A DNA stretch of 64,000 nt from Candidatus Palibaumannia cicadellinicola (GTDB lineage: Bacteria; Pseudomonadota; Gammaproteobacteria; Enterobacterales; Enterobacteriaceae), in the NCBI RefSeq assembly GCF_000754265.1, contig NZ_CP008985.1:62001-126000 (forward strand), read 5' to 3'. The notes beneath the pieces are model-generated. The model worked only from the letters and a program-made list of their open reading frames with translations. It was not told the DNA's origin and did no database searches. The translations under genes were made by a program, and so were the position numbers. This document shows, piece after piece, positions 35,943 through 47,236 of this stretch (within the stretch, counting starts at the first letter, position 1; the number at the start of each line of letters is the position of its first letter).

Positions 35943-38027
35943 ATGAGTAATAAAAAGCGCTATATAGAAAAAGAATTAAGCTGGTTATCTTTTAATGAAC
36001 GTATTTTACAGGAAGTCGCCGATCAGAGCAATTCATTAATAGAACGTATGCGGTTTCTTGGTATTTACTCTAGTAATCTTGATGAATTTTACCAAGTTAG
36101 ATTCGCTAATCTAAAACGCAGTATTTTGAGAACAGAAGCAAAAGGTACATACGCAATCTCACGCTCTCTTATCAAAGAAATTCAGGATAAAGTTCTTCAC
36201 GCAGAGCATCAATTTGACTATTTGTACAAAGAATTATTGTTAGAGATGGCGCGCCATCAAATTTTTTTGATCAACGAAAAGCAGCTATCGCTTAGTCAAC
36301 AGAATTGGTTACGTAATTATTTTCAAAAAAACTTACTACAGCATATCAAACCTATCATTATCCAGCACAACACCAACCTTGTACAAATATTAAAAGAGAA
36401 TTCAGCTTATTTGGTTGTTGAAATTATTCAAGGCATAACAGTTCGCTATGCACTGCTAGAAATTCCTTCGGACAAGATAACGCGATTTATTCAATTACCA
36501 GACCAATCATCGAAATTGCATCTAAAAATGATACTCTTAGACAATATCCTGCGCTATTGCCTAGACGATATTTTCGTAGTATTGTTTGATTATGATGCAC
36601 TCAATGCTTACTCAATGAAAATTACTCGTGATGCTCAATGTGAGTTTTTGAAGAAAAAGAAAACTGAATGTAGCCTACTAGAATTAATGTCATCTAGACT
36701 AAAACAAAGATTGACGGCAGAGCCAGTATGCTTAGTTTATCAAAGAGATATGCCTAATACTATGGTGGAAATGCTAAAAAATAAACTAGGTATGTCTTCT
36801 TGTGACTCTTTGATTCCGGGCGGACGCTATCATAATTTTAAAGATTTTATTACTTTTCCCTATGTAGGTTATGCAGGTAAAGCAAGTTTAGTTAATAACG
36901 AGCAGCCACGCTTACGTAATGTACGGTTCGATCAGGGCCGCAACGCATTCGATGCTATCCGCGCACAGGATGTACTATTATACTTTCCTTATCATACTTT
37001 TAGCCATGTGCTGGAGCTTCTACGTCAAGCTTCTTTTGATCTAAACGTTTTATTAATAAAAATCAGCATCTATCGGGTGGCTCAAAACTCGCATATTATG
37101 GATACTATCATCCATGCAGCTCATAATGGTAAAAAAGTTACAGTCGTGGTAGAACTGCAGGCGCGTTTTGATGAAGAGGCAAATATTAACTGGGCTAAGC
37201 GGCTGACTCAAGCTGGCGTACACGTAGTTTTTTCAGTTCCTGGGCTTAAGATACACGCTAAGCTGTTTCTTATCTCCCGCCGTGAAGGCTCCGATGTTAT
37301 ATACTATGCATATATTGGTACTGGTAACTTTAATGAGGAAACTGCTAGGCTATATACTGACTATTCTCTACTGACCTCTGATGCACGAATTACCAAAGAT
37401 GTACGGCGGGTTTTCAATTTTATTGAAAATCCTTATAGACCGGTAAATTTCGATTATCTTATAGTATCACCGCAAAACGCGCGGCAAAAACTTTATCAGA
37501 CTATTGATAAAGAGATGGCTAATGCCCAAGCAGGCAGAATCGCAGGTATTACGCTTAAGGTGAATAACCTAGTCGATAAAGGCTTGATAGATCGCCTATA
37601 TGCAGCATCCAGCAGTGGCGTATGCATCCGTATTTTGGTGCGTGGAATGTGTTCTCTAATACCGGAGATGCCTGATATTAGCGAAAATATTAAAGTAACC
37701 AGTATTGTTGACCGTTATTTGGAGCACGATAGGGTCTATGTATTTGAAAATGGTGGTGATCAAACAGTTTTTTTATCTTCAGCAGACTGGATGCCCCGTA
37801 ATATCGACTACCGTATTGAAGTAGCTGTACCGCTATTAGACCGACGTATTAAAAAGCAGGTATTAGATATTTTAGCATTGTTATTTAGCGATACAGTCAA
37901 AGCTCGGTATCTTGATGCTGGGCTCAGTAACCGCTATGTGCCGCACGGCAACCAATGTAAGATTCGTGCGCAAATTGCTGTCTACGATTATATTCAACAA
38001 CTGGAAAAAACAGGATTGCAAACCTGA
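35943..38027 (+). CDS. ppk: Ppk, polyphosphate kinase 1
   Basis: Makes inorganic polyphosphate from ATP via a phosphohistidine. 694 residues (E. coli 688). N-terminal [15 protein letters not shown], catalytic His in [14 protein letters not shown], second His in [15 protein letters not shown], and [16 protein letters not shown] are present. One nearby His of E. coli (YAHIGTG) is Tyr here. The usual downstream partner ppx (exopolyphosphatase) is missing; tktB follows in opposite direction. The last 17 coding bases and stop belong to a roughly 30-base tandem duplication. AAAGAGATAAATGGAG precedes the ATG. Confidence 0.97.
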   Translation: MSNKKRYIEKELSWLSFNERILQEVADQSNSLIERMRFLGIYSSNLDEFYQVRFANLKRSILRTEAKGTYAISRSLIKEIQDKVLHAEHQFDYLYKELLLEMARHQIFLINEKQLSLSQQNWLRNYFQKNLLQHIKPIIIQHNTNLVQILKENSAYLVVEIIQGITVRYALLEIPSDKITRFIQLPDQSSKLHLKMILLDNILRYCLDDIFVVLFDYDALNAYSMKITRDAQCEFLKKKKTECSLLELMSSRLKQRLTAEPVCLVYQRDMPNTMVEMLKNKLGMSSCDSLIPGGRYHNFKDFITFPYVGYAGKASLVNNEQPRLRNVRFDQGRNAFDAIRAQDVLLYFPYHTFSHVLELLRQASFDLNVLLIKISIYRVAQNSHIMDTIIHAAHNGKKVTVVVELQARFDEEANINWAKRLTQAGVHVVFSVPGLKIHAKLFLISRREGSDVIYYAYIGTGNFNEETARLYTDYSLLTSDARITKDVRRVFNFIENPYRPVNFDYLIVSPQNARQKLYQTIDKEMANAQAGRIAGITLKVNNLVDKGLIDRLYAASSSGVCIRILVRGMCSLIPEMPDISENIKVTSIVDRYLEHDRVYVFENGGDQTVFLSSADWMPRNIDYRIEVAVPLLDRRIKKQVLDILALLFSDTVKARYLDAGLSNRYVPHGNQCKIRAQIAVYDYIQQLEKTGLQT

Positions 38028-38072
38028 CGTCTACCTATAAAGCAGGATTGCAAACCTAATGTCTACCTATAA
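38011..38072. repeat. Tandem duplication across the ppk stop codon
   Basis: Copy 1 (38011-38042) begins CAGGATTGCAAACCTGACGT and includes the last coding bases and TGA stop of ppk; copy 2 (38043-38072) begins CAGGATTGCAAACCTAATGT. They differ at two positions over 30 aligned bases. One difference changes the stop triplet from TGA in copy 1 to TAA in copy 2. Likely slippage duplication, since slightly diverged. Confidence 0.9.
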
Positions 38073-38081
38073 TAATAATTA

Positions 38082-40076
38082 TTATTTCATGAGTGTGTAC
38101 GCTTGATTTAACACGTTATCGATGGTGAAACCAAAGAATTTAAATAGTTCTTCCGCCGGTGCTGACTTACCAAAAGTATTCATACCAACAATAACACCGT
38201 CTACCCCTACGTACTTATACCAATAATCGGCAATACCTGCTTCAATCGCAATACGTGCAGTGACTACCTTCGGTAATACTAATTCACGATAGACTTTATC
38301 TTGTTGATCAAAAACGTCGGTAGAAGGCATAGATACTACACGAACTTGCCGGCCTTCATGGTTTAATTGCTGGTAAGTAGCAACGGCTAGCTCTACTTCC
38401 GAACCAGTGGCGATGATAATAAGTTCTGGTTGTCCAATGCAATCTTTTAAAATATAACCTCCGCGGGCAATATTAGCTAGCTGCTGCGTACTACGCTCCT
38501 GCTGCGCTAAATTTTGACGAGATAGAATAAGTGCTGTTGGACCATTATTACGCTCTATGGCTTTTTGCCAAGCGACGGCTGTTTCTACTTGGTCACAGGG
38601 ACGCCAGTTGCTCATGTTAGGTGTTATGCGTAAGGTGGCTAGTTGTTCTACCGGCTGATGAGTTGGACCGTCTTCACCTAGCCCAATAGAGTCATGAGTA
38701 TAAACCATGATATGCCGTGTTTTCATCATTGCCGCCATCCGTACGGCATTACGTGCATATTCGGCAAACATCAGGAAAGTAGCGGTATAGGGTAGGAAAC
38801 TACCATGATGGGCAATACCATTTCCAATAGCCGTCATACCAAACTCACGTACACCGTAATGAATATAATTACCTGCAGGATCTTCTGTGATAGAGGTTGA
38901 TCTCGACAAAAAAGTTAGGTTACTTGGACTTAAGTCAGCTGAACCACCAATTAGTTCTGGCAACATCGTACTGAAGACTTCTAATATATTTTGCGATGCT
39001 TTACGGCTGGCTATATTTTTTGGTTTAGCCTGCAATTGTTCTATGATTTTTTTGCTTTCTACCTGCCAGTTCGCTGGAAGACTACGATTTATCCTTCGGG
39101 TGAACTCTTGGGCTAGTTCAGGATAAACTTTATGGTAGGAAGCAAATTTTTTGTTCCAGGCTATTTCTTTTTTTTGTCCTGCTTTTTTTGCATCCCAACC
39201 ATAATAGATGTTGTGTGGAATAACGAAAGGTTGTTCGTGCCAATCAAGAGCTTTTCTGGTTGCCTCTATTTCTTGATCTCCCAATGGGGCGCCGTGCGCA
39301 CTATGGTTACCGGCTTGGTTCGGTGCCCCAAAAGCTATAATAGTTTTACACAGCAACAGCGATGGCTTATTAACTACGGCTCTAGCGCTTTCTATGCCAG
39401 CTTTGATTGAATTGCTATCGTGTCCATCGACATTACGTACTATGTGCCAACCGTAGGCTTCAAATCTAGCTGCTGTATCATCGCGAAACCAGCCTGTTAC
39501 ATTACCGTCGATAGAAATACCATTATCGTCGTAAAAAGCAATGAGTTTTCCCAGCTTCATGATGCCAGCTAAAGAACCGGCTTCGTGGGAAATGCCTTCC
39601 ATTATGCAGCCGTCGCCTAAAAAGACATAAGTGTAATGATCAACAATTTGATGTTGCGGACGGTTAAACTGTGCTGCTAAAGTACGTTCACCAATGGCTA
39701 ATCCTACTGCGTTGGCAAAACCTTGCCCAAGTGGTCCAGTAGTAATTTCTACCCCATCAGTGTAACCATATTCTGGGTGTCCCGGTGTTTTTGAGTGTAG
39801 CTGACGGAAGTGTTTGAGTTCTTCCATCGGCAAATTGTAGCCTGTTAGATGAAGTAAGCTATATAAGAGCATAGAACCGTGGCCATTAGAAAGAATGAAA
39901 CGGTCGCGATCTACCCAGTTTGGGTTAATAGGACTGTGATTCATATAGTCACGCCATAAGACTTCAGCAATATCAGCCATGCCCATAGGGGCGCCGGGAT
40001 GGCCCGAGTTCGCTTTCTGCACTGCGTCCATGCTTAAAACACGGATTGCGTTGGCGAACGCTTTTCTTGATGTCAT
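38082..40076 (-). CDS. tktB: Transketolase
   Basis: Thiamine-diphosphate enzyme of the non-oxidative pentose phosphate pathway, making ribose- and erythrose-phosphates. 664 residues. [20 protein letters not shown], ThDP motif [12 protein letters not shown]...NGISIDG, catalytic Glu in [14 protein letters not shown], and [20 protein letters not shown] are present. I name it tktB rather than tktA because talA lies directly upstream, the talA-tktB pair of E. coli; sequence alone does not separate the two paralogues well. Only one transketolase is in the window. Confidence 0.93.
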   Translation of the reverse strand: MTSRKAFANAIRVLSMDAVQKANSGHPGAPMGMADIAEVLWRDYMNHSPINPNWVDRDRFILSNGHGSMLLYSLLHLTGYNLPMEELKHFRQLHSKTPGHPEYGYTDGVEITTGPLGQGFANAVGLAIGERTLAAQFNRPQHQIVDHYTYVFLGDGCIMEGISHEAGSLAGIMKLGKLIAFYDDNGISIDGNVTGWFRDDTAARFEAYGWHIVRNVDGHDSNSIKAGIESARAVVNKPSLLLCKTIIAFGAPNQAGNHSAHGAPLGDQEIEATRKALDWHEQPFVIPHNIYYGWDAKKAGQKKEIAWNKKFASYHKVYPELAQEFTRRINRSLPANWQVESKKIIEQLQAKPKNIASRKASQNILEVFSTMLPELIGGSADLSPSNLTFLSRSTSITEDPAGNYIHYGVREFGMTAIGNGIAHHGSFLPYTATFLMFAEYARNAVRMAAMMKTRHIMVYTHDSIGLGEDGPTHQPVEQLATLRITPNMSNWRPCDQVETAVAWQKAIERNNGPTALILSRQNLAQQERSTQQLANIARGGYILKDCIGQPELIIIATGSEVELAVATYQQLNHEGRQVRVVSMPSTDVFDQQDKVYRELVLPKVVTARIAIEAGIADYWYKYVGVDGVIVGMNTFGKSAPAEELFKFFGFTIDNVLNQAYTLMK

Positions 40077-40094
40077 TGAATGCTCACTCCAATA

Positions 40095-41045
40095 TTACAA
40101 TTTTTCCGCTAGAATATTTTCTAGATGTTGCTGATCACGCGCGAATTGACGGATACCATCAGCTAATTGATCAACGGCCATGGCGTCCTGGTTGTGTTCC
40201 CAGCGAAATTCTGATTCAGAAAGTAGTGTTGGATGATGAAATACTTTAGTAGAGGGAGAAAGTTGACGCTCTACATACTGATAGCGATTACGCAGTTCTT
40301 CTAGCATTGCTGGCGAAATAGTTAGACGGTCACAACCTGCAAGGGCTAATATTTGCTCCACTTTACGAAAGCTAGCGCCCATAATGACAGTTTGATAGCC
40401 GTGCTGCTTATAATAGTTATAAATGGTACGCACTGATTTAATACCGGGATCATCATGAACCGAATACGGTTCCAGCAGTTGACGCTGGTGATACCAATCA
40501 TAGATACGGCCGACAAAAGGTGAGATAAGATAAACACCTGCCTCGGCACAAGCGCGAGCTTGTGCGAATGAGAAGATCAAAGTAAGATTACAATTAATAC
40601 CTTCTTTTTCTAGCTGTTCTGCTGCTTTAATACCTTCCCAAGTCGAAGCAATTTTTATCAGCACACGCGATTTATCGATACCTTCCTCTTGATACAAACG
40701 GACTATTTTGTGGGCCTTAGCTATGCACATGTCGCAATTAAATGAGAGACGTGCATCTACTTCAGTAGAGATACGCCCTGGTATAATTTTAAGAATTTCT
40801 ACACCTATATTTACTGCAAGCTTATCACTTGCATTTATGATCTGAGAATTGCGATTTCCCCCTTGCTTACGTGCATAAGCAAGTATATATTCAAGCATTA
40901 TCTGGTAAGAGCTTAATCTAGCTGCTTTCAGAATAAGAGAAGGATTAGTCGTAGCATCCTGCGGTGTATAATTTAAGATTGACTCGATGTCTCCACTATC
41001 AGCGACTATGGTGGTAAACTTTTTTAGGCCTTCTAACTGATTCAT
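40095..41045 (-). CDS. talA: Transaldolase A
   Basis: Transfers dihydroxyacetone units between sugar phosphates in the pentose phosphate pathway. 316 residues, the TalA length. Schiff-base Lys131 ([10 protein letters not shown]), Asp16 (VADSGD), Glu95 ([11 protein letters not shown]) and the [20 protein letters not shown] block are present; the C-terminal [19 protein letters not shown] is typical. It lies 18 bases upstream of tktB on the same strand and probably forms an operon with it. Confidence 0.95.
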   Translation of the reverse strand: MNQLEGLKKFTTIVADSGDIESILNYTPQDATTNPSLILKAARLSSYQIMLEYILAYARKQGGNRNSQIINASDKLAVNIGVEILKIIPGRISTEVDARLSFNCDMCIAKAHKIVRLYQEEGIDKSRVLIKIASTWEGIKAAEQLEKEGINCNLTLIFSFAQARACAEAGVYLISPFVGRIYDWYHQRQLLEPYSVHDDPGIKSVRTIYNYYKQHGYQTVIMGASFRKVEQILALAGCDRLTISPAMLEELRNRYQYVERQLSPSTKVFHHPTLLSESEFRWEHNQDAMAVDQLADGIRQFARDQQHLENILAEKL

Positions 41046-41589
41046 TTTTTTACTCCATGAGTATTATGATATCGTATTAAGATATCAAGTCAAATATGTT
41101 TGGGTATCTTTTTTCAATACTAGGTTAAAACTTCACTACGTATCGTGAGATATCATAACTTAATCAGTTCCGTTAATAACGACTCTCCTCAATACTGAAT
41201 AACAGTATTATTCTGCTGATTCTAGTGTACAACAAGGTACCTTCCGAATAAGGCTTATAGCTTTTCACACTTCTAAAGCACGAATCGATATATAAAATCA
41301 TTACATATTATCCATCAGTTATAAATAAACTAGAGAGTAATTCGTAGTTGTATTCAACATGAAAAACATCACATAGCAAATTTTATAGTTGCTTAGGTAA
41401 ATAGGTAGCAATGGCATTTTTCCTAAATAAGGTAAGAAACAGAAAGCAAATTTATGAATCTAAATTATTCCTAATTTCCCTCCTGCGGCAGTTAGATCTA
41501 GTGGAGGCTTAGTTGAGAAGATGGCAGTAAGTTATGGAACAGTACAGTAGTGATAAGCAAAATCAATTAATTGTGGGTAGGTAGCGGTA
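41046..41589. other. Largest intergenic gap, between talA and cysU
   Basis: 544 bases between divergent genes, the longest non-coding run here. In E. coli cysP, the periplasmic sulfate/thiosulfate-binding protein, precedes cysU. I translated the last 200 bases by eye in the cysP direction and found no recognisable CysP tail. It presumably holds divergent promoters for talA-tktB and cysUWA. No RNA gene recognised. Confidence 0.45.
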
Positions 41590-42420
41590 ATGCTATCTCT
41601 AACTACTCAACGCGTATTGCCCGGCTTTAGAATGAGTCTTGGCAGCAGTTTGTTGTTTATAGGTATAATCTTAATACCACCGCTCACCGCTCTTTTAATA
41701 CAATTGGCACATATGAGCTGGTCACAATACTGGGCTGTTATAACTAGCCCAGAGCTTATCGCTGCCTATAAAGTAACCATACTATCGGCCTGTGTAGCTT
41801 CGCTGTTCAATGCTATTTTTGGTATGTTGATGGCTTGGATATTGACCCGCTACCGGTTTCCAGGCCGAATGTTACTAGACAGTTTGATAGATCTACCATT
41901 CGCCTTACCTACCGCTGTAGCGGGCCTAACGCTAGCAACACTCTTTTCCACTAATGGCTGGTATGGTAGCTGGCTAGCGCAGTTTGGAATACAGGTTTCG
42001 TATACTTGGCTGGGTATTACGGTAGCAATGGCATTTACGAGTATCCCGTTTGTTGTGCGTACAGTGCAACCAGTACTAGAAGAATTGGGATCTGAGTTTG
42101 AGGAAGCGGCCGAAACGTTGGGAGCAAGACGATGGCAGACATTTTTCTACGTTATGTTACCAGAGCTTACGCCGGCGTTGCTAGCTGGCACCGCGCTCTC
42201 TTTTACCCGTAGCCTAGGTGAGTTTGGTGCCGTTATTTTTATTGCCGGCAATATCGCTTGGAAGACTGAAGTTACATCACTGATGATTTTTATTCGCCTA
42301 CAGGAGTTTGATTACCCAGCGGCCAGCGCTATAGCTTCTGTGATCCTAGCCGTTTCATTGCTACTGTTATTGGCGATTCATGTGTTGCAATCACGTTTTG
42401 GCCGACGCTTGGGAGAATAA
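41590..42420 (+). CDS. cysU: CysU (CysT), sulfate ABC permease subunit
   Basis: One of two inner-membrane permeases of the sulfate/thiosulfate ABC importer. 276 residues (E. coli 277), six membrane segments. Conserved LPFALPTAVAGLTLA, TSIPFVVRTVQPVLEELG and the EAA loop EEAAETLGARRW, which contacts CysA, then RSLGEFGAVIFIAGN. Start MLSLTTQRVLPGF, like E. coli. First gene of the cysU-cysW-cysA run; the cysP binding protein that leads this operon in E. coli is not here. Confidence 0.96.
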   Translation: MLSLTTQRVLPGFRMSLGSSLLFIGIILIPPLTALLIQLAHMSWSQYWAVITSPELIAAYKVTILSACVASLFNAIFGMLMAWILTRYRFPGRMLLDSLIDLPFALPTAVAGLTLATLFSTNGWYGSWLAQFGIQVSYTWLGITVAMAFTSIPFVVRTVQPVLEELGSEFEEAAETLGARRWQTFFYVMLPELTPALLAGTALSFTRSLGEFGAVIFIAGNIAWKTEVTSLMIFIRLQEFDYPAASAIASVILAVSLLLLLAIHVLQSRFGRRLGE

Positions 42421-42432
42421 TTGAGGATAATA

Positions 42433-43299
42433 ATGACCGCTATCTCCGCTGTAAATGATGCACCACGCTATAATAGCCATTGGAGAAAATGGCTATTGAT
42501 TAGTCTAGGCGCTCTAACCTCTATACTGCTGCTATTTATTCCAATGTTATATATCTTTTTTACCGCCTTATCTGAGGGCTTATCGGCCGTTTGGCTGAAT
42601 ATCATAGACAAAGATATGTTGCACGCAATCTGGCTGACAGTATTAGTAGCTCTTATTACGGTACCAGTCAATCTTATTTTTGGCATTTGCATGGCATGGT
42701 TGGTAACCCGCTTCCACTTTCGTGGTCGTCAGTTGTTACTAACGCTAATCGATGTACCGTTTGCAGTTTCGCCGGTAGTAGCAGGGTTACTCTATCTGTT
42801 ATTCTATAGCACTAACAGTCCTATTGGTGTATGGCTAAATAACCATAATCTACAACTAATGTTCTCTTGGCCTGGTATGGCTATGGTAACTATTTTCGTA
42901 ACCTGTCCGTTTGTGGTACGTGAGTTGGTACCGGTGATGCTAAGTCAGGGTAGACAGGAAGATGAAGCGGCTGTTTTGCTAGGAGCATCTGGCTCACAGA
43001 TGTTTCATCGCGTCACTTTGCCAAACATTCGCTGGGCATTACTATATGGCTTAATTCTCACTAATGCTCGTGCAATTGGTGAGTTTGGAGCAGTTTCGGT
43101 GGTATCCGGCTCTATTCGCGGTGAGACATATACCTTACCGCTGCAAGTTGAATTACTACATCAGGATTACAATAATATAGGCGCTTTTACTGCCGCTGCA
43201 TTGCTTACTTTGATGGCCATATTAACTTTATTTCTAAAGAGTGGCTTGCAATGGCGTCTCGCGCGCCATCAGGCAGAACTGCAACCTAGGAAATCATAA
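42433..43299 (+). CDS. cysW: CysW, sulfate ABC permease subunit
   Basis: Second permease of the sulfate importer. 288 residues from the ATG at 42433, which has GAGGA 6 bases upstream; a TTG at 42421 is possible but less likely. Motifs: [42 protein letters not shown] and the EAA loop [30 protein letters not shown]. It sits 12 bases after cysU and overlaps cysA by one base, showing tight coupling. Confidence 0.96.
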   Translation: MTAISAVNDAPRYNSHWRKWLLISLGALTSILLLFIPMLYIFFTALSEGLSAVWLNIIDKDMLHAIWLTVLVALITVPVNLIFGICMAWLVTRFHFRGRQLLLTLIDVPFAVSPVVAGLLYLLFYSTNSPIGVWLNNHNLQLMFSWPGMAMVTIFVTCPFVVRELVPVMLSQGRQEDEAAVLLGASGSQMFHRVTLPNIRWALLYGLILTNARAIGEFGAVSVVSGSIRGETYTLPLQVELLHQDYNNIGAFTAAALLTLMAILTLFLKSGLQWRLARHQAELQPRKS

Positions 43300-44396
43300 T
43301 GAGTATTGCTATTGAGAATGTTAGTAAATTTTTTGAGCATACCAAAGTGTTGAACGATATCTCTTTGGATATCACGTCTGGTCAAATGGTCGCACTATTA
43401 GGGCCGTCTGGCTCGGGTAAAACAACATTACTCCGGATTATCGCTGGTCTAGAACACCACAATAGCGGTAGTCTACGTTTTGCTGGAAAAGATGTTAGCC
43501 AGGTGCATGCCCGTGATCGTCATGTTGGTTTTGTGTTTCAACATTACGCGTTATTCCGACATATGACTGTCGCAAATAATATTGCCTTTGGCCTTACCGT
43601 TTTACCACGTCGATCACGTCCGAGTGTCTCCGTTATTAAACAAAAGGTTACTCGTTTACTAGATATGGTGCAACTGGGACATTTAGCTAATCGCTATCCC
43701 GCACAGCTATCTGGCGGACAAAAACAACGTGTGGCGCTAGCGCGCGCCTTAGCGGTAGAGCCGGAGATTTTGTTACTAGATGAACCATTCGGTGCATTAG
43801 ACGCCCAGGTACGTAAAGAGCTACGCCGTTGGCTGCGTCAGCTCCATGAAGAGTTGAAATTTACTAGCGTATTTGTAACGCATGATCAAGAAGAAGCAAT
43901 GGAAGTCGCAGATCAGGTAGTAGTCATGAGCCAGGGTAATATCGAGCAGGTTGGTACACCACAGGCTGTCTGGCGTAATCCGGCTAGCCGCTTTGTCTTA
44001 GAGTTTCTGGGAGAAGTCAATCAATTAGAAGGTGAGATACGTAGTTCACAGCTATTTGTCGGCCCGCATCACTGGCCGCTAGATTATTCGACATCTATAG
44101 GTTACCAGGGAAAAGTTGATTTATTTCTACGACCTTGGGAAATGGAAGTCAGTGAACAGTTTAGTACCCGTTGTCCATTGCAAGTACAGATTGTTGATGT
44201 CAGCCCACGCGGATATTACTGGCAGTTGACCGTTCAGCCTTTAAGTGGGCATTCAGAAATGTTAACGGTGGTAATTCCTGGTGACGTACCTAACGTACCA
44301 CAGCGAGGTACGAACCTCTATTTGGGTGGTCAGAATGCTAGATTATACGCAGGTAATAAAGCTTTGTGGCCAGTAACTTTAGCAAAAAGTGCTTGA
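43299..44396 (+). CDS. cysA: CysA, sulfate ABC importer ATPase
   Basis: ATP-hydrolysing subunit of the sulfate/thiosulfate importer. 365 residues, the E. coli length. Walker [11 protein letters not shown]-loop FVFQHYALF, signature [15 protein letters not shown], Walker [13 protein letters not shown], switch VTHDQEEAM, then a C-terminal regulatory domain. All motifs are intact, in contrast to FtsE, so the transporter is under selection. One-base overlap with cysW. cysM does not follow. Confidence 0.97.
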   Translation: MSIAIENVSKFFEHTKVLNDISLDITSGQMVALLGPSGSGKTTLLRIIAGLEHHNSGSLRFAGKDVSQVHARDRHVGFVFQHYALFRHMTVANNIAFGLTVLPRRSRPSVSVIKQKVTRLLDMVQLGHLANRYPAQLSGGQKQRVALARALAVEPEILLLDEPFGALDAQVRKELRRWLRQLHEELKFTSVFVTHDQEEAMEVADQVVVMSQGNIEQVGTPQAVWRNPASRFVLEFLGEVNQLEGEIRSSQLFVGPHHWPLDYSTSIGYQGKVDLFLRPWEMEVSEQFSTRCPLQVQIVDVSPRGYYWQLTVQPLSGHSEMLTVVIPGDVPNVPQRGTNLYLGGQNARLYAGNKALWPVTLAKSA

Positions 44397-44485
44397 CTGA
44401 CATTCTCTCGCTCTAGCGCATCATATTTTATGGCATGGTTAAAAGTGCTAATATTAAAGCTTAATAATCTTGCAAAGAGTCCATT

Positions 44486-44821
44486 ATGGCTTATTTCTAT
44501 TTGTTCATTGCCATTACTTCGGAAGTTATTGCTACCTCATCGCTAAAGGCATCTGCTGGTTTTACTAAATTATATCCCTCTATCGTTGTAGTTATGGGTT
44601 ATACTATTTCATTTATAATGCTTTCACTAGTTTTACAAACACTACCAGTGGGCATTGCTTATGCTTGCTGGGCAGGGCTAGGTATTTTTTTTGTAACTAT
44701 TGCGGGTTATTTTTTATATGGACAAAAGCTAGATATTTTTGCTATCAGCGGTATTAGCTTAATCATCGTAGGAGTGCTGGTAATTAATATATTCTCCGAA
44801 ACAGCCCGTTCTAACTGTTAG
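44486..44821 (+). CDS. emrE: EmrE-type small multidrug resistance exporter
   Basis: Four-helix inner-membrane proton antiporter of the SMR family, working as an antiparallel dimer; EmrE exports quaternary cations. 111 residues. Helix 1 holds the essential Glu (here Glu13, ITSEVIATSSLK). GIAYACWAGLGIFFVTIAGY-type sequence in helix 3 and GISLIIVGVLVIN in helix 4 fit the family. It is closer to EmrE than to MdtI/MdtJ (GFTKLYPS matches EmrE GFTRLWPS). It is a single gene, not a pair. Substrate is unknown; in a symbiont it may export osmolytes or host or plant compounds. Confidence 0.88.
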   Translation: MAYFYLFIAITSEVIATSSLKASAGFTKLYPSIVVVMGYTISFIMLSLVLQTLPVGIAYACWAGLGIFFVTIAGYFLYGQKLDIFAISGISLIIVGVLVINIFSETARSNC

Positions 44822-44914
44822 AGATATTGCAAGCAAAAGTCTTTAGATTGAGAAATAAAATTCAGGTACCGTTTTATTTATTGAAACATTTTAAGTATAA
44901 AGGTAAATGACTAA

Positions 44915-45154
44915 ATGAATCAGCATCAAGAACTCATAGATAAGAATAAAAAACAGGTAGCCTGGATAAATGAGGCAGACTGTATTGGCTGTACCAAATG
45001 CATGAAAGTATGTCCTGTCTACGCTATTATTGGTACGCGCCACGCCATACATACTGTCGTACGTGATCTTTGTACTGGCTGTGCTCGCTGTATTCAACCT
45101 TGTCCTACGGACTGTGTAGTCATGCGTTCTGTTAAAGTTATTAACATTAAGTAA
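44915..45154 (+). CDS. Free-standing 2[4Fe-4S] ferredoxin from RsxB C-terminus
   Basis: 79 residues with two complete CX2CX2CX3CP motifs: Cys23, 26, 29, 33 ([12 protein letters not shown]) and Cys53, 56, 59, 63 ([12 protein letters not shown]). The sequence between them, [16 protein letters not shown], matches the ferredoxin domain of E. coli RsxB (RnfB). The RsxB membrane anchor and first cluster domain are absent: a stop directly precedes the ATG, and there are only 93 bases after emrE. Position agrees: in E. coli rsxABCDGE lies just before the tyrS-pdxH-slyA-rnt-grxD-ribE series found here. The intact motifs suggest a soluble ferredoxin in use, but it could be a slowly decaying remnant. 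Confidence 0.8.
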   Translation: MNQHQELIDKNKKQVAWINEADCIGCTKCMKVCPVYAIIGTRHAIHTVVRDLCTGCARCIQPCPTDCVVMRSVKVINIK

Positions 45155-45246
45155 TAACTATGTGATGTAAACAAAGTAAAATATAAAGTTATTTTCACAG
45201 TCCCCACTCGACTACTTAAATAGTTTGACTTATGTATGTCATATCA

Positions 45247-46521
45247 CTATTGCCACTTAAGTAAGCAATAATTTTTTTTACCCCGTTGCAAGAGCGTGTA
45301 ACGTCTATATAGACGGTCTGCTTCGCGAAAAACGTACTCGGTCGAAACAAGTTTCTTACCATTAATTGCTATAGCATTGGAGGTAATCATTCTACGTGCC
45401 TGCCCGCGGGACGGCGCTAGTGAGGCAGCTACTAGTGCCTGCTGCAAATCAACGTTCTGTGTAATATTTACCATAGGTATTCCATCTTGTGCTAATTGGT
45501 TCAAGTCATGCTCAGTGAGATCGCTAAAGGCCCCGGTAAATAGGCTAGTGGTAATACGTTTTGCCGCCGTTAATCCATGCTCGCCATGTACCATACGAGT
45601 TACTTCTTCTGCTAGTATATATTGGGCGCGGTGCGCTTTATGACTTATGTTATCTTCCTCTTCCAGCGCTTTTATTTCAGCTAGCGATATAAAGGTAAAA
45701 AACTTGAGAAAACGATATACCTCGTTGTCAGAGGTATTAAGTAAAAATTGGTATAATTTGTATGGACTCGTCTTCTGGGGATCTAGCCACACCGCACCAC
45801 CATGAGTTTTACCTAATTTAGTCCCATCAGACTTAGTCAGCAATGGCACTGTTAAACCATATACCGTGTTCTGATACATTCTCCTAGTAAGATCGATGCC
45901 CGAGATGATATTGCCCCATTGGTCTGAGCCTCCGATCTGTAGTACCACGCCATATTTTTGGTTTAGGCAGGCAAAGTCATACCCTTGCAATAGATTATAA
46001 GAGAATTCGGTAAATGAAATACCACTTTCGTATCGGTTAAGGCGCAGTTTGACTGCTTCTTTATTGATCATTTGGTTAACCGAAAAATGTTTACCTATAT
46101 CGCGTAAAAACGTCAGCACATTCATAGCTCCAAACCAGTCATAGTTGTTGGCTACGATCGCGCTATTGTTGCCACTGTTGAAATCCAAGAATAGCGAGAT
46201 ATTATTTTTGATCTTTTCTGTCCAAAACTGCGCGGTCTCTATAGTATTCAACTTACGTTCAGTAGCTTTAAAGCTTGGATCTCCAATGAGACCAGTGGCA
46301 CCACCAATTAGTACCACTGGTCGATGACCAGCTAGTTGAAAGCGTTTAAGACATAGCAAAGGTAGCAAATGTCCTAAATGCAAGCTATCATTGGTAGGAT
46401 CAAAACCACAATAGAGTGAAATTGGTCCAGAGTTTAACCGGTTAGCTAAACCTTTATCGTCTGTAATCTTAGCAATCAAGTTTCGCTCATGCAATTGTTG
46501 TATTAAGTTACTACAGACCAT
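45247..46521 (-). CDS. tyrS: TyrS, tyrosyl-tRNA synthetase
   Basis: Charges tRNA-Tyr. 424 residues, the E. coli length. HIGH-type motif [14 protein letters not shown]-type loop KLGKT (as KFGKT in E. coli), [30 protein letters not shown] active-site sequence, and a C-terminal S4 domain ([20 protein letters not shown]). It is followed in the same operon direction after pdxH, 24 bases apart; gene order tyrS-pdxH matches E. coli. Confidence 0.98.
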   Translation of the reverse strand: MVCSNLIQQLHERNLIAKITDDKGLANRLNSGPISLYCGFDPTNDSLHLGHLLPLLCLKRFQLAGHRPVVLIGGATGLIGDPSFKATERKLNTIETAQFWTEKIKNNISLFLDFNSGNNSAIVANNYDWFGAMNVLTFLRDIGKHFSVNQMINKEAVKLRLNRYESGISFTEFSYNLLQGYDFACLNQKYGVVLQIGGSDQWGNIISGIDLTRRMYQNTVYGLTVPLLTKSDGTKLGKTHGGAVWLDPQKTSPYKLYQFLLNTSDNEVYRFLKFFTFISLAEIKALEEEDNISHKAHRAQYILAEEVTRMVHGEHGLTAAKRITTSLFTGAFSDLTEHDLNQLAQDGIPMVNITQNVDLQQALVAASLAPSRGQARRMITSNAIAINGKKLVSTEYVFREADRLYRRYTLLQRGKKNYCLLKWQ

Positions 46522-46545
46522 CTCTTTCCTTATATAAAAGAGCTG

Positions 46546-47196
46546 TTATGGCGCCAGCCTGTCAATATGCCAGCCACTTTTTACGCGTTGGTAAATAAAT
46601 CGATCATGTAATCGATGCGCGCCACCCTGCCAGAACTCCATGGTATCAATATTAATACGGTAGCCGCCCCAAAAACTTGGTAATGGTACTTTACCTTCCT
46701 GAAAATTTTGTTTCAATTCCTGGAAAGTACTTTCCAGGAATTCACGGGCTTCAAGCCTACTAGACTGTCGGGAAGCCCAGGTACCAATCTGGCTGTCTCG
46801 TGGACGACTGTAAAAGTAATGCATCACTTCGCTGAGCGATACTAGTTCGGCACTACCTAACACCATTACCTGTCGCTCCAAAGCATGCCAAGGAAAGTGC
46901 AAGCAGATACGTGGATTATACGTAAGATGTTGTGCTTTGCGACTACCTAGATTGGTGTAGAAGACCATTCCCTTAGTATCGAAGTGTTTTAGCAAAACTA
47001 AACGTTGATAAGGTTGTCCGGTTTTGTCTACGGTCGCGACACTAACGGCGGTGGTGTCAAACAATTGCGCTGTGCGGGCTTGTTGCAGCCATCGCTCAAA
47101 TAGCTCCATAGGTTCTGCCGTTAAATCAGTACGACGTAACCCGCTCCGTGTATACTCTCGTCGCATCCGGGCGATATCAATCTTATTTTTATTCAT
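46546..47196 (-). CDS. pdxH: PdxH, pyridoxine 5'-phosphate oxidase
   Basis: FMN oxidase that makes pyridoxal 5'-phosphate from PNP or PMP. 216 residues (E. coli 218). [71 protein letters not shown] and the terminal W-RLAP are conserved. Upstream of tyrS on the same strand. Its 5' leader contains a perfect 17-bp inverted repeat (47237-47277). Vitamin B6 completes a set with thiH, ribE and nadA. Confidence 0.97.
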   Translation of the reverse strand: MNKNKIDIARMRREYTRSGLRRTDLTAEPMELFERWLQQARTAQLFDTTAVSVATVDKTGQPYQRLVLLKHFDTKGMVFYTNLGSRKAQHLTYNPRICLHFPWHALERQVMVLGSAELVSLSEVMHYFYSRPRDSQIGTWASRQSSRLEAREFLESTFQELKQNFQEGKVPLPSFWGGYRINIDTMEFWQGGAHRLHDRFIYQRVKSGWHIDRLAP

Positions 47197-47236
47197 TATC
47201 TAATGTCGTTATTGTATGCAAGCAGAGCTAAAGTAG

